Source: Bacteroidales bacterium
Lineage (GTDB): Bacteria; Bacteroidota; Bacteroidia; Bacteroidales; VadinHA17
DNA: 64,000 nucleotides
NCBI GenBank assembly: GCA_003141715.1
Contig: PLNF01000035.1
Coordinates: 68,498-132,497, forward strand
Direction of reading: 5' to 3'
The first letter of the stretch is position 1; each line of letters begins with the position of its first letter. Of this stretch, positions 17,875-26,193 are shown piece by piece. Both the position numbers and the translations under genes were made by a program. Under the pieces are notes generated by a model, which made no database searches, was not told the DNA's origin, and saw only the letters and a program-made list of their open reading frames with translations.

Positions 17875-18864
17875 TTAAAATGGCCGATACCCGATTATTT
17901 CTCTCACTTCTCTCACAGTTTTTGAGGCACTGGCCCTGGCTTTTTCCGCACCATCTGCAACAACCTTTGAAAGAAATTTATTATCAGAGAGTATATCATT
18001 GATCCTTAGCCGTATTGGTTCTGTAAACTTTATAATATCCTCAGCAAGTTGCTTCTTCATATCTCCATAGCGGATTTCACATGAGGCAAATTTATCTGTG
18101 AAATATTTAACAGTTTCCTGATCTGAAACTACATTCATAATGGTAAACAGGTTCTTCACAGGCTCTGTTGGTTCCTGGCCGGGTGCTGTCGGACCGGTAT
18201 CGGTAACCGCTCTCATCACTTTTTTCTTTATCTCCTTTGGTGTATCAGCGAGAAAAACACCATTTCCTTCGCTTTTACCCATCTTTCCGGTACCATCCAG
18301 TCCAGGTATTTTAACAAGCTCTTGGCCAAAATTATATGCATCAGGCTCCGGAAAGTAGTTTACCTCATACATCATATTAAATCTCCTGGCAAATCTGCGT
18401 GTCATCTCAAGGTGCTGCTCCTGGTCCTTCCCTACGGGAACTTTATTAGCTTTATGAATTATAATATCGGCAGCCATCAGTACAGGATAAGTCAATAATG
18501 CTGCATTAATATTATCGGGTTGTTTTCGGATTATTTCCTTAAACGAAGTGGTTCTTTCCAGTTCACCAACATAGGCATTCATATTCAGCAAAAGATATAA
18601 CTCTGAAACTTCCGGAACATCGCTCTGAATGAAAACGGTTGCAACTTCCGGGTCAATACCGCATGCAAGATATTCTGCCAAGATCTGTTTGATATTCCCG
18701 TGAAGGTCTTCGGGTTTAGGATGAGTTGTAAGCGCATGATAATCTGCAATAAAGAAATAACAGTTATTCTCATTCTGCATTTTGAGAAAGTTCTTTATAG
18801 CACCGAAATAATTTCCAAGATGCAGGTTTCCCGTCGATCTGATACCGCTAACAACAGTGTCCAT
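17875..18864 (-). CDS. trpS: tryptophan--tRNA ligase
   Basis: Class I aminoacyl-tRNA synthetase that charges tRNA-Trp. It starts MDTVVSGIRSTGNLHLGNYF with the HIGH-type motif GNLHLGNY. It has PVGKDQEQHLEMTRRFARRF in the middle and the KMSKS-type loop GKMGKSEGN. Length is 329 residues from ATG 18864. An upstream in-frame Met at 18927 would add 21 residues (MPLRHCAIFYYLC...) that cover the promoter and the 8-base repeat, so I reject it. It has its own promoter. Confidence 0.96.
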   Translation of the reverse strand: MDTVVSGIRSTGNLHLGNYFGAIKNFLKMQNENNCYFFIADYHALTTHPKPEDLHGNIKQILAEYLACGIDPEVATVFIQSDVPEVSELYLLLNMNAYVGELERTTSFKEIIRKQPDNINAALLTYPVLMAADIIIHKANKVPVGKDQEQHLEMTRRFARRFNMMYEVNYFPEPDAYNFGQELVKIPGLDGTGKMGKSEGNGVFLADTPKEIKKKVMRAVTDTGPTAPGQEPTEPVKNLFTIMNVVSDQETVKYFTDKFASCEIRYGDMKKQLAEDIIKFTEPIRLRINDILSDNKFLSKVVADGAEKARASASKTVREVREIIGYRPF

Positions 18865-18889
18865 TGTAATCTTCAATAAAATTTCACCG

Positions 18890-18921
18890 CAAAGGTAATA
18901 AAAAATGGCGCAATGGCGCAA
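18890..18921 (-). promoter_or_regulatory. trpS promoter, -33 element inside an 8-base repeat
   Basis: On the minus strand TACCTTTG (18897-18890) is a perfect -7 box. TTG at 18921-18919 lies 21 bases upstream and is part of the tandem ATGGCGCA repeat. A second TTG occurs in the neighbouring repeat unit (18913-18911). Confidence 0.7.
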
Positions 18922-18939
18922 TGGCACAATGGCATAATG
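18905..18939. repeat. 8-base tandem repeat (ATGGCGCA-type, about 4.5 units)
   Basis: Units ATGGCGCA, ATGGCGCA, ATGGCACA, ATGGCATA and ATGG follow without gaps, directly upstream of the trpS -7 box. Confidence 0.85.
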
Positions 18940-18988
18940 GGAATTCCAGAAAATCGTTAAGCCGTTGAACCGTTGTGCCTCAACGTCG

Positions 18989-19019
18989 TTGTACCGTTGA
19001 GCCTTTTTTACTACCTTTG
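18989..19019 (+). promoter_or_regulatory. rbfA promoter
   Basis: TTG (18989-18991), 20 bases, then TACCTTTG (19012-19019): a near-ideal Bacteroidota promoter 16 bases before the rbfA ATG. An inverted repeat CTCAACG/CGTTGAG followed by T6 overlaps the spacer. Confidence 0.7.
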
Positions 19020-19035
19020 CCCGATTAAAATAAAA

Positions 19036-19380
19036 ATGGCCATGGAATCGACAAGACAGAAAAAAGTATCGCGTTTAATTCAGAAAGAACTGGCCGACAT
19101 CTTTCTTAAAAGAGGAAACGAATTCGCCCACGGAAAGTTAGTCTCAATAACAAGGGTGAGGGTCAGTCCCGATCTCTCTTTTGCTAAAGTCTATATAAGT
19201 ATTTTCCCGACAACAAACCAGGACATCGTACTCAAGGCAATAGAGGAACACAGCTCTAAGATCAGATTTAACCTTGGTCAGAAAGTAAGGTCCCAACTCA
19301 GGATAGTACCGGATATTGCCTTCCATATTGATGATAGCCTTGACTATATTGATAAAATAGACAAGTTGCTGAAATCCTGA
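19036..19380 (+). CDS. rbfA: 30S ribosome-binding factor A
   Basis: Small KH-fold protein that binds the immature 30S subunit and helps 16S 5'-end maturation. The 114 residues have the family core: STRQKKVSRLIQKELADIF at the start, GKLVSITRVRVSPDLSFAKV with the SPDL signature, FNLGQKVRSQLRIVPDIAF, and IDDSLDYIDKIDKLL at the end. ATG 19036 (MAMEST) is taken; ATG 19042 is equally possible. The frame is open upstream to 18973, but that stretch is the promoter. It leads a rightward run with a methyltransferase and an FtsX-type permease. Confidence 0.95.
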   Translation: MAMESTRQKKVSRLIQKELADIFLKRGNEFAHGKLVSITRVRVSPDLSFAKVYISIFPTTNQDIVLKAIEEHSSKIRFNLGQKVRSQLRIVPDIAFHIDDSLDYIDKIDKLLKS

Positions 19381-19391
19381 TATATATATAT

Positions 19392-20210
19392 ATGCAGTAC
19401 GAGCCAATAAAAAGATCACTCGGCAGATTCTTCGCAGGATCTCTGTTTCTGAGAAAGACTCTCTATTTTCTTCTTGACCTCCTGCTTCTCCGTACCTGGC
19501 ATGTTAAAAAAGCATTAAGGAAGATTGCCCGTCAATTCCCTGGTGAAGCATCTGTTCTGGACGCCGGTTCGGGATTTGGACAATACACCTGGCGTATGGT
19601 CAGGATGAACAGCCGGTGGAAGTTCAAAGCTATTGATATCAACAAAGAACAGATTGACGACTGTAACATTTTTTTCGGAAAAACAGGATTGTCGCACCGG
19701 GTTTCTTTTTACACTTGTGATCTCACAACTCTGAATGACCTCGATTATTATGACATCATTCTGTCGGTAGATGTAATGGAGCATATTGAAGAAGATATCC
19801 TGGTTTTTCAGAATTTCTACAAATCGCTTAAAAACAATGGTATTTTACTGATATCCACTCCTTCTGATAAAGGTGGCTCCGATGTACACGGTGAACAGGA
19901 AGAATCATTCATAGATGAACATGTAAGAGATGGATACAGCATTAATGATATTACCGAAAAACTTTCACTTGCCGGCTTCAGAACTATTGAGGCAGGTTAT
20001 ACTTACGGAAAACCCGGAAATATCTCATGGCGATTGTCTATGAAATATCCGATTGAGATGCTGAATGTCTCTTACCTCTTTTTCCTGCTTCTTCCTTTTT
20101 ATTATTTGATTCTTTCTCCTGTTTCAATAATTCTTAACATTTTTGATCTCTGTTTAACTCATAAAATCGGAACCGGGTTGCTGGTCACCGCCAGAAAGCA
20201 AGAAAAGTGA
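19392..20210 (+). CDS. class I SAM-dependent methyltransferase
   Basis: A 272-residue protein with the SAM-binding glycine motif VLDAGSGFGQYTWRM at about residues 54-68, then FKAIDINKEQI (acidic ribose contact), YYDIILSVDVMEHIEED (motif II) and LKNNGILLISTPSD (motif III). The end has a hydrophobic stretch (SYLFFLLLPFYYLILSPVSIIL) suggesting membrane attachment. The substrate cannot be inferred. It overlaps the next gene by 4 bases and follows rbfA by 11 bases, the gap being a TA-dinucleotide run. Confidence 0.85.
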   Translation: MQYEPIKRSLGRFFAGSLFLRKTLYFLLDLLLLRTWHVKKALRKIARQFPGEASVLDAGSGFGQYTWRMVRMNSRWKFKAIDINKEQIDDCNIFFGKTGLSHRVSFYTCDLTTLNDLDYYDIILSVDVMEHIEEDILVFQNFYKSLKNNGILLISTPSDKGGSDVHGEQEESFIDEHVRDGYSINDITEKLSLAGFRTIEAGYTYGKPGNISWRLSMKYPIEMLNVSYLFFLLLPFYYLILSPVSIILNIFDLCLTHKIGTGLLVTARKQEK

Positions 20211-21433
20211 AGCTCTCATTATACATAGCAAAAAGATACCTGTTCGCAAAAAAATCGCGGAATGCAATAAACATTATTTCGGCGGTTTCTGTGGCCGGAG
20301 TAGCAGTTGGCACAATGGCCCTGATAATTATTCTTTCCGTTTTTAACGGACTTGAAACAATGGTAAGTGCCATCTTCAACACTTTTGATCCGGATATTAA
20401 AATAACGGCTGCAGAGGGCAAAACATTCATTGCCGACACTGCACGTCTGAAACTTCTTGCAAAAGTTGAAGGATTATCCTGTTATTCTCTTACAATTGAA
20501 GACAATGCTCTGCTCAAATATGGTTCACGTCAGTATATTGCCACTATTAAAGGCATTGATGACAACTATGCCATGGTTTCAAATATCGACAGCTCTATGT
20601 GGGAGGGCGAATTTATGCTTAGGAACGAAAAAGGCCGTCCCTATGCTATTCCGGGTATCGGGGTTGCACAATATCTTGGGATCAGAGTTAACTTTATAAC
20701 TCCTTTGGAAATAATTTTCCCGAGAAAAACAGGGTCCGGTACAAACATCAATGCCGAAAACTCATTAAATCATAAGTTTATATTCCCGTCAGGGATCTTT
20801 GAAGTTGAAAAAGAATATGATTCCAAATATGTTTATATACCTATTGATTTCGCACGTGAACTGACTGAAACTGAAAAGGGAGTAACTACCATTGAGATCA
20901 AATTCAGGGAGCATGCCGATCCGCAGGCTGTTCAAAAGGACATTATAAAAATCTTCGGGAAGGGCTTTACAGTTCAGAACCGGTATGAACAGCAGGCCAT
21001 ATTTTATAAGGTGATGCGATCCGAAAGGCTTGCCATTTTCTTCATCCTTACACTTATTCTTATTATTGCATCGTTCAATATAATAGGCTCCCTCACAATG
21101 CTAATAATCGAGAAAGAGCGTGATATTGAGATACTAAAGAGTCTGGGAGCTGATAACAACCTTATCAGGAAGATTTTCATATTTGAAGGATGGCTGATTT
21201 CGATAATCGGTGCATTTTCAGGAATTATTCTGGGTTTTGTCGTCTGCTGGCTGCAGCAGACTTACGGACTTGTAAAGCTTCATAGCCAATCACTTATCAT
21301 GGATTCATACCCGATTGTCATGAAGATTAAAGACTTTATAATTGTTCCCGGAACGGTTCTTTTAATCGGATATTGGGCAGCATGGTACCCAGTGAGGTTT
21401 CTCACGAAAAAGTATCTGAATAAAAACAATTGA
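20207..21433 (+). CDS. LolC/LolE-type ABC transporter permease (FtsX family)
   Basis: A 408-residue membrane protein with the MacB/LolC layout: helix 1 at residues 21-45 (INIISAVSVAGVAVGTMALI followed by IILSVFNG), a large periplasmic domain, then three C-terminal helices within the FtsX domain. LIIEKERDIEILKSLGAD, the coupling motif facing the ATPase, is present. In Bacteroidota this gene commonly follows rbfA and is annotated as a lipoprotein-release permease; no ATPase gene is adjacent. The start is GTG at 20207, overlapping the methyltransferase stop by 4 bases; MKLSLYIAKRYLFAKKSRNA fits the family start. Confidence 0.85.
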   Translation: MKLSLYIAKRYLFAKKSRNAINIISAVSVAGVAVGTMALIIILSVFNGLETMVSAIFNTFDPDIKITAAEGKTFIADTARLKLLAKVEGLSCYSLTIEDNALLKYGSRQYIATIKGIDDNYAMVSNIDSSMWEGEFMLRNEKGRPYAIPGIGVAQYLGIRVNFITPLEIIFPRKTGSGTNINAENSLNHKFIFPSGIFEVEKEYDSKYVYIPIDFARELTETEKGVTTIEIKFREHADPQAVQKDIIKIFGKGFTVQNRYEQQAIFYKVMRSERLAIFFILTLILIIASFNIIGSLTMLIIEKERDIEILKSLGADNNLIRKIFIFEGWLISIIGAFSGIILGFVVCWLQQTYGLVKLHSQSLIMDSYPIVMKIKDFIIVPGTVLLIGYWAAWYPVRFLTKKYLNKNN

Positions 21434-21506
21434 TAATCAATTATTATATTTACGAATATCCTGTTTACAAAAACTAAATGAGAAAAACCCTTAATAATAA
21501 AATGCT

Positions 21507-22283
21507 ATGATCAGGTTTGCTTTTCTCATATTGATCATTATTTCATTAATTACGGGATCTTGTTCCGGCAGAAAGCATAAACTGGACAAAAAAAATCTGA
21601 TCCCTGAAAAAGAACTGGTTTCATTATTGACCGATATCCATATTGCGGATGGACTTCTTTCCCTTCCTAAAATTTATTCCTGGGCTTCTTCCCTTGACTC
21701 TATCTCATCCTATTATCAGGTTATTGAAAAACATGGTTATACAAAAGAAATCATGGACAAAACAATGAAATACTATTTTTTAAATAACCCAAAAAAACTA
21801 AATAAGATATATGATCAGGTTCTTGGGATATTAAGTGAGATGGAATCACGTGTTGAAAAAGAATTTATTTTACAACAGGCACGCATTTCGAACCTATGGC
21901 ATGGTAAGGATTTCTATTCAATTCCCTCTCTTTCAGGCAACGATTCGACTTTGTTTGATATACCACTTAACAGAAGCGGCATTTATACACTTTCATTCTC
22001 TGCTACTCTTTTTCCTGATGACCAGTCGATTAATCCAAGAGCAACTGTATATTCAAGTTCTCCTGACAGTATAGATACAGGAAGAAGGCAATATATTAAA
22101 TCAATTAATTACATAAAAGATGGCCGACCGCATACCTATAAGCTGACCTTAACTGTTCCTGAAAATAGAATTCGTCATTTAAGAGGATGGTTCTATGATT
22201 TTGATAACCCTCCTTATGGTCTTGAGAAACATGTTAAAATAGAGAATATCTCACTTACCTATAGATCATTAGTGGTGGTATGA
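21507..22283 (+). CDS. DUF4296 lipoprotein
   Basis: A 258-residue lipoprotein with Cys19 in LITGSC. Residues about 33-105 match DUF4296: LIPEKELVSLLTDIHIADGL, then YYQVIEKHGYTKEIMDKTMK and YYFLNNPKKLNKIYDQVLG. The remainder is uncharacterised and beta-rich, ending RGWFYDFDNPPYGLEKHVKI. Function unknown; the family is confined to Bacteroidota. It overlaps the next gene by 4 bases (ATGA). Confidence 0.85.
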   Translation: MIRFAFLILIIISLITGSCSGRKHKLDKKNLIPEKELVSLLTDIHIADGLLSLPKIYSWASSLDSISSYYQVIEKHGYTKEIMDKTMKYYFLNNPKKLNKIYDQVLGILSEMESRVEKEFILQQARISNLWHGKDFYSIPSLSGNDSTLFDIPLNRSGIYTLSFSATLFPDDQSINPRATVYSSSPDSIDTGRRQYIKSINYIKDGRPHTYKLTLTVPENRIRHLRGWFYDFDNPPYGLEKHVKIENISLTYRSLVVV

Positions 22284-23455
22284 AACGATTGACAGCTCAA
22301 TACATTATTACCAATTCCGGTCCTCCGCTTAAAAGAGCTGTGATAACAACTGAAGACGATGGCACAATAATCAGTGTCGAAAAAACAGAAGGTAATCTGA
22401 AAGAAAAATATTCCACAGAGTTTTATAATGGCATCATAATTCCCGGCTTTGTCAATTGTCATTGTCATCTGGAGCTATCTCACATGAAAGGGTATACCCC
22501 AAAAGGAAAGGGTCTTGGAGGTTTTATCGAACAAATCAGAAGCACCAGGGATAACAATAAAGAAAATATATTTTCTTCCGCCTTTTCTGCTGATAATTAT
22601 ATGTTTAAGGAAGGAATTGTTTTATGCGCAGATGTCTGTAACACTTCCGATTCCTTCAAAATAAAAAAAGAGAGCAGGATCAGGTACATTAACCTTCTTG
22701 AAGTTTTTGGACTTGATCCGGATAAAGCCGGAAGGCGAATGGATGATATTATCAATGTTGCCGGAATAGCTAAGGAAATGGATCTTCCTTTTTCACTGGT
22801 TCCCCACTCGGCATATTCAACGTCGTTGACTCTTTTCAGACTTCTCAGAAATGAGAGTCTAAATAACAAGATAACTTCCATTCATTTTATGGAGACGGAC
22901 GGGGAAGAAACTTTCCTTAAAAACCGGACCGGACCTCTGATGTCTTCATACAAACGATCAGGATTAATACCATCGAGGCTGGAAACATCTAAAAGTCATG
23001 CTGATGTAGTCCTGAATGAGGTAACGAAGTCAGGAAATCTGATTCTTGTCCACAATACTTATGCTGACAGAACCACTATAAGGGTGATTAAGGAGAGGGA
23101 AAATTTATTCTGGTGTCTCTGCCCTAACTCAAATATTTATATCGAAAATAAAATCCCTCCGCTAAATCTGCTGATTGATGAGGGTTGTGAGATTGTCATC
23201 GGAACCGATAGTCTCGCTTCGAATTCTAATCTAAGTATTCTTGAAGAGCTTAAAACGCTTCAATTTAGTTTCCCTGAAATACCGTTCGAAGATCTTGTAT
23301 CGTGGGCGACTATAAATGGGGCCAAGGCTCTGGGAGAAGAGGATCGGATTGGGAGGATTGAAACCGGCAAAAAACCAGGGCTTCTGCTTCTTGAGAATGT
23401 TGACCTGCAGAATATGAAGTTACTGCCGGAGAGTTTTGTGACCAGGCTGATATAG
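22280..23455 (+). CDS. amidohydrolase-family metal-dependent hydrolase
   Basis: A 391-residue TIM-barrel amidohydrolase of the Trz/Atz (cytosine deaminase-like) group. Metal ligands are visible: NCHCHLELS (HxH, about residues 61-63), SIHFMETDGE (His before Glu), LVHNT, and GTDSLASN with the catalytic Asp. VPHSAYSTS matches the HAPYS substrate-side motif. Enzymes of this type deaminate guanine, cytosine, SAH-like compounds or aminofutalosine. The PGFVNCHCHLELS form recalls the futalosine-pathway deaminase, but no other menaquinone gene is near, so the substrate stays open. Confidence 0.85.
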   Translation: MKRLTAQYIITNSGPPLKRAVITTEDDGTIISVEKTEGNLKEKYSTEFYNGIIIPGFVNCHCHLELSHMKGYTPKGKGLGGFIEQIRSTRDNNKENIFSSAFSADNYMFKEGIVLCADVCNTSDSFKIKKESRIRYINLLEVFGLDPDKAGRRMDDIINVAGIAKEMDLPFSLVPHSAYSTSLTLFRLLRNESLNNKITSIHFMETDGEETFLKNRTGPLMSSYKRSGLIPSRLETSKSHADVVLNEVTKSGNLILVHNTYADRTTIRVIKERENLFWCLCPNSNIYIENKIPPLNLLIDEGCEIVIGTDSLASNSNLSILEELKTLQFSFPEIPFEDLVSWATINGAKALGEEDRIGRIETGKKPGLLLLENVDLQNMKLLPESFVTRLI

Positions 23456-23498
23456 TTTACTCCCCGACCAATTTAAACTTAATACAGAATGGGATTTT

Positions 23499-23636
23499 GA
23501 GATTGCCACGCCCTCCTCTGTCGGGCTCGCAATGACATCCCCTGTTATCGGAATTCGTTCTGGGAATTAAAACGAACCAGATAAAGTTGACGATCATTGC
23601 GAGGATCCCGATGAAATCGGGAGACGAAGCAATCTC
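23499..23636. repeat. palindromic intergenic repeat, family 1, copy 1
   Basis: About 138 bases with inverted ends GAGATTGC and GCAATCTC, and inner inverted arms around TCGGGCTCGCAATGAC and TCATTGCGAGGATCCCGA. A second copy is at 53430-53585. It fills most of the 234-base gap before the radical SAM gene. No ORF. Confidence 0.8.
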
Positions 23637-23689
23637 ATGGAATATCCTGCAATTATTGTTAATTTTGAACCCGTTAAAAGGAAGCTAAA

Positions 23690-24472
23690 ATGGCCACATT
23701 TCTTTTTGATGAGATAATATTCGGACCAGTCAAAAGCAGGCGGCTGGGTGTCTCACTTGGAATAAATTTATTGCCAACAAAAAAAAAGATCTGTAATTTC
23801 AATTGCATATACTGTGAATGCGGATGGACAAGAAATATTGAAAAAGCTGTCAGCTGTCTTCCCCGTCGTGAAGAAGTTTATAAGGCTCTTGATTTCAAAC
23901 TATCGGAGTTGAATAAAAAGAGCTTTGCGCCCGATGTGATAACTTTTGCCGGTAACGGAGAACCCACTCTTCACCCGGATTTCCCGGGTATTATCGATGA
24001 CAGTATAACATTGAGAAACAAATACTTCCCTAAAGCAAGAATCGCTGTTTTGTCAAATGCAACGACAATTTCAAATCCTTTAATAAAAGCAGCTTTGTTA
24101 AAAGTCGATCAGAACATTCTTAAACTCGACTCTGCATTTGATTCCACTATTAAAATTCATAACCAGCCAAGAGTTGATATAGATGTTGAAGAGTTTATTA
24201 ACAGACTCATCGGATTCAACGGAAAGGTAATCATCCAGACACTCTTTCTGCGGGGGATACATAACGGAAAAGTAATTGATAATACAACTCCGGTTGAAAT
24301 TACTGAATGGCTTAAAGCAATTGAAAGAATAAAACCCTCTGAAGTTATGATCTATACAATTTCCAGGGATACTCCTGAGGGTTCCAGATTAAACAAGATA
24401 CCGCTCATTGAACTAAAGGGAATAGCTGCATTAGTAGAATCAATGGGTATCAGAACACGGGTTTCCGGTTAA
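23690..24472 (+). CDS. radical SAM protein
   Basis: A 260-residue protein with the CX3CX2C cluster motif ICNFNCIYCECGW at Cys35, Cys39 and Cys42 for the SAM-binding [4Fe-4S] centre. It has FAGNGEPTLHPDFPG, the GGE/GEP motif. There is no extra C-terminal cluster domain. The GINLLPTKKKICNFNCIYC form is typical of a small stand-alone group common in Bacteroidota and anaerobes whose substrate is not known to me. It ends 2 bases before the glycosyltransferase start. Confidence 0.85.
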   Translation: MATFLFDEIIFGPVKSRRLGVSLGINLLPTKKKICNFNCIYCECGWTRNIEKAVSCLPRREEVYKALDFKLSELNKKSFAPDVITFAGNGEPTLHPDFPGIIDDSITLRNKYFPKARIAVLSNATTISNPLIKAALLKVDQNILKLDSAFDSTIKIHNQPRVDIDVEEFINRLIGFNGKVIIQTLFLRGIHNGKVIDNTTPVEITEWLKAIERIKPSEVMIYTISRDTPEGSRLNKIPLIELKGIAALVESMGIRTRVSG

Positions 24473-24474
24473 GA

Positions 24475-25575
24475 TTGAATAAAAGTTACAACATACTAAT
24501 ATGTCCCCTGGAGTGGGGATTGGGTCATGCCACCCGAATGATTCCTCTTGCAAGGAAACTTCGGGAAATGAATAATAATGTTATTATTGCCTCGGGAGAG
24601 GAACATTTATCACTGTTCCGTAATGAATTACCCGGACTATCTTATATCAGCTTCCCGGGCTTCAAACCCGGTTACTCCCGATTCTTTCCCCAATATCTTT
24701 CCCTCCTGTTTAAAATACCTGTTCTTCTGTACCATATAATAGTGGAACACCACAGGCTAAAAAGAATTATCGCGGAATACGCAGTTGATATAATCATCAG
24801 CGATAACCGGTTCGGGTTATGGAACATGAAGGTCACCTCTGTGTATGTAACCCATATGCCCCTCATACCTTTCCCAAAGCCTCTGAAATTCCTGGAGCCC
24901 ATAGGAGTGTTATTACACAGGGAAATCATTAAAAAATATTCTCTTTGCTTTATTCCCGATTTGCCCGGCGATCTGAACCTTACAGGCAGGTTATCACATG
25001 GCATCAAACTACCTGATAATATAAGGTATATAGGGATCTTATCAAGGTTTATCGATCCTGAGCAATCCCTGCATGAGAATCCGGTAAAATCTCATCATAA
25101 CACGGTTATCCTTTCAGGCCCTGAACCTCAAAGGGAAATTCTTAAACAGAAACTTGTAACACTTCTGAAAGACAAAGAACCCAATACTATTATGTTTGAA
25201 GGGAAGCCGGGGAAGAGAGGGGAAATAGCCAGGAATGGGAACATTACCTTTTATAGCCATCTTCCTGCTTCCCGGATGAAAGAGATTATAGCAGACAGTG
25301 ACAGCATTATCACCAGGTCGGGCTACACCTCAATTATGGAGCTTGTGAGTCTGAACTGTACTGCATTGATTATCCCAACACCGGGACAGACAGAACAGGA
25401 ATACCTGGCGGAATACCTTTCAGAGAAGGGGTGGTTTTATACTGTTTCGCAGGGTGAACTAAAAGCCGGAATATCGCTCCGCCAGGGGAAAACAATATGG
25501 CAGGGTGAAATAAACAGGCAAAGCAGTATCCTTTTGACTGAAGCTTTAAATGAGCTTCTGGAAAAGCATCATTGA
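24475..25575 (+). CDS. glycosyltransferase, MurG/UGT-like (GT-B)
   Basis: A 366-residue protein with the GT-B start ILICPLEWGLGHATRMIPLA (glycine loop for the acceptor) and a C-terminal donor-site region SIITRSGYTSIMELVSL, then IPTPGQTEQEYLAEYL, resembling MurG and undecaprenyl/UDP-sugar transferases. The start is TTG at 24475, two bases after the previous stop, since MNKSYNILICP fits the family. The last 30 bases overlap the convergent PAP2-like gene. Acceptor and sugar are unknown. Confidence 0.8.
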   Translation: MNKSYNILICPLEWGLGHATRMIPLARKLREMNNNVIIASGEEHLSLFRNELPGLSYISFPGFKPGYSRFFPQYLSLLFKIPVLLYHIIVEHHRLKRIIAEYAVDIIISDNRFGLWNMKVTSVYVTHMPLIPFPKPLKFLEPIGVLLHREIIKKYSLCFIPDLPGDLNLTGRLSHGIKLPDNIRYIGILSRFIDPEQSLHENPVKSHHNTVILSGPEPQREILKQKLVTLLKDKEPNTIMFEGKPGKRGEIARNGNITFYSHLPASRMKEIIADSDSIITRSGYTSIMELVSLNCTALIIPTPGQTEQEYLAEYLSEKGWFYTVSQGELKAGISLRQGKTIWQGEINRQSSILLTEALNELLEKHH

Positions 25576-26193
25576 GAGGGTTAATCCAAAGAATCCGGCT
25601 AACAATCCGACCCACACCTGCTGAGGGTTATGGAGATTAAGTTTTAGTCTTGATGAAAGTATCAATCCTCCTGCAATTATTGCTGATATCAGATACCATT
25701 CTAACGGGGTTAACATTTTTAAAGAAAGGATTAACACCAGACCAATAAGGGCACCAGCACCAACAGAATGAAGCGATATCTTCCACCAGAAATTGATCAC
25801 AGTAACTATTAGTGAGAGAAATGCAGAAGCAAAAATAAATGATTTCAAAAACACAGGAATGGGGAACCTGAAAATTATAAATGAAGTAGCGCAATAGAGG
25901 ATAGTGGTAATTATCAGTGGAATATTCCTTTCTTTTCTTTCACTGATAGTCCATGAGGTGATAATATTCCTTTGAATGAAAAAAGGTAATAAAGAAAGCG
26001 GTAACAAAACATTATTTACCAGCATTATAAGCAATAATAGTTTCTTCACGGTAAAAGGAAGATACCCAAACAGTGTTGGTGCTGAAAAAATGATTGTCAT
26101 ACCATAGACAGGCATCAGCAACGGATGAAAAATTACGGCAATTACTTTTGCCATAGTATCGAGAATATCTTTCGGTTTGTCAGTTGTAATCAT
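25546..26193 (-). CDS. PAP2-like integral membrane protein, phosphatase motifs partly lost
   Basis: A 215-residue protein with about six membrane helices. Near the end are ISLHSVGAGALIGLV, like the SGH motif, and SRLKLNLHNPQQVWVGLLAG, like the SRxxxxxHxxxQVxxG motif of PAP2 lipid phosphatases. The first motif (KX6RP) is only loosely matched by SERKERNIPL. It may be a lipid phosphatase acting on undecaprenyl or phosphatidyl phosphates, or a relative that has lost activity. Its start overlaps the rpoN stop by 4 bases. Confidence 0.7.
   Translation of the reverse strand: MITTDKPKDILDTMAKVIAVIFHPLLMPVYGMTIIFSAPTLFGYLPFTVKKLLLLIMLVNNVLLPLSLLPFFIQRNIITSWTISERKERNIPLIITTILYCATSFIIFRFPIPVFLKSFIFASAFLSLIVTVINFWWKISLHSVGAGALIGLVLILSLKMLTPLEWYLISAIIAGGLILSSRLKLNLHNPQQVWVGLLAGFFGLTLSMMLFQKLI

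Noticed and set aside
18961-19010. CTCAACG/CGTTGAG stem with T6 as an attenuator of rbfA
   Set aside because: It lies upstream of the predicted -7 box, so it would not be transcribed in the rbfA mRNA; more likely repeat-derived.
23499-23636. Family 1 repeat as a CRISPR-like or IS remnant
   Set aside because: No regular spacer array and no transposase frame; only inverted arms, found again once in the window.
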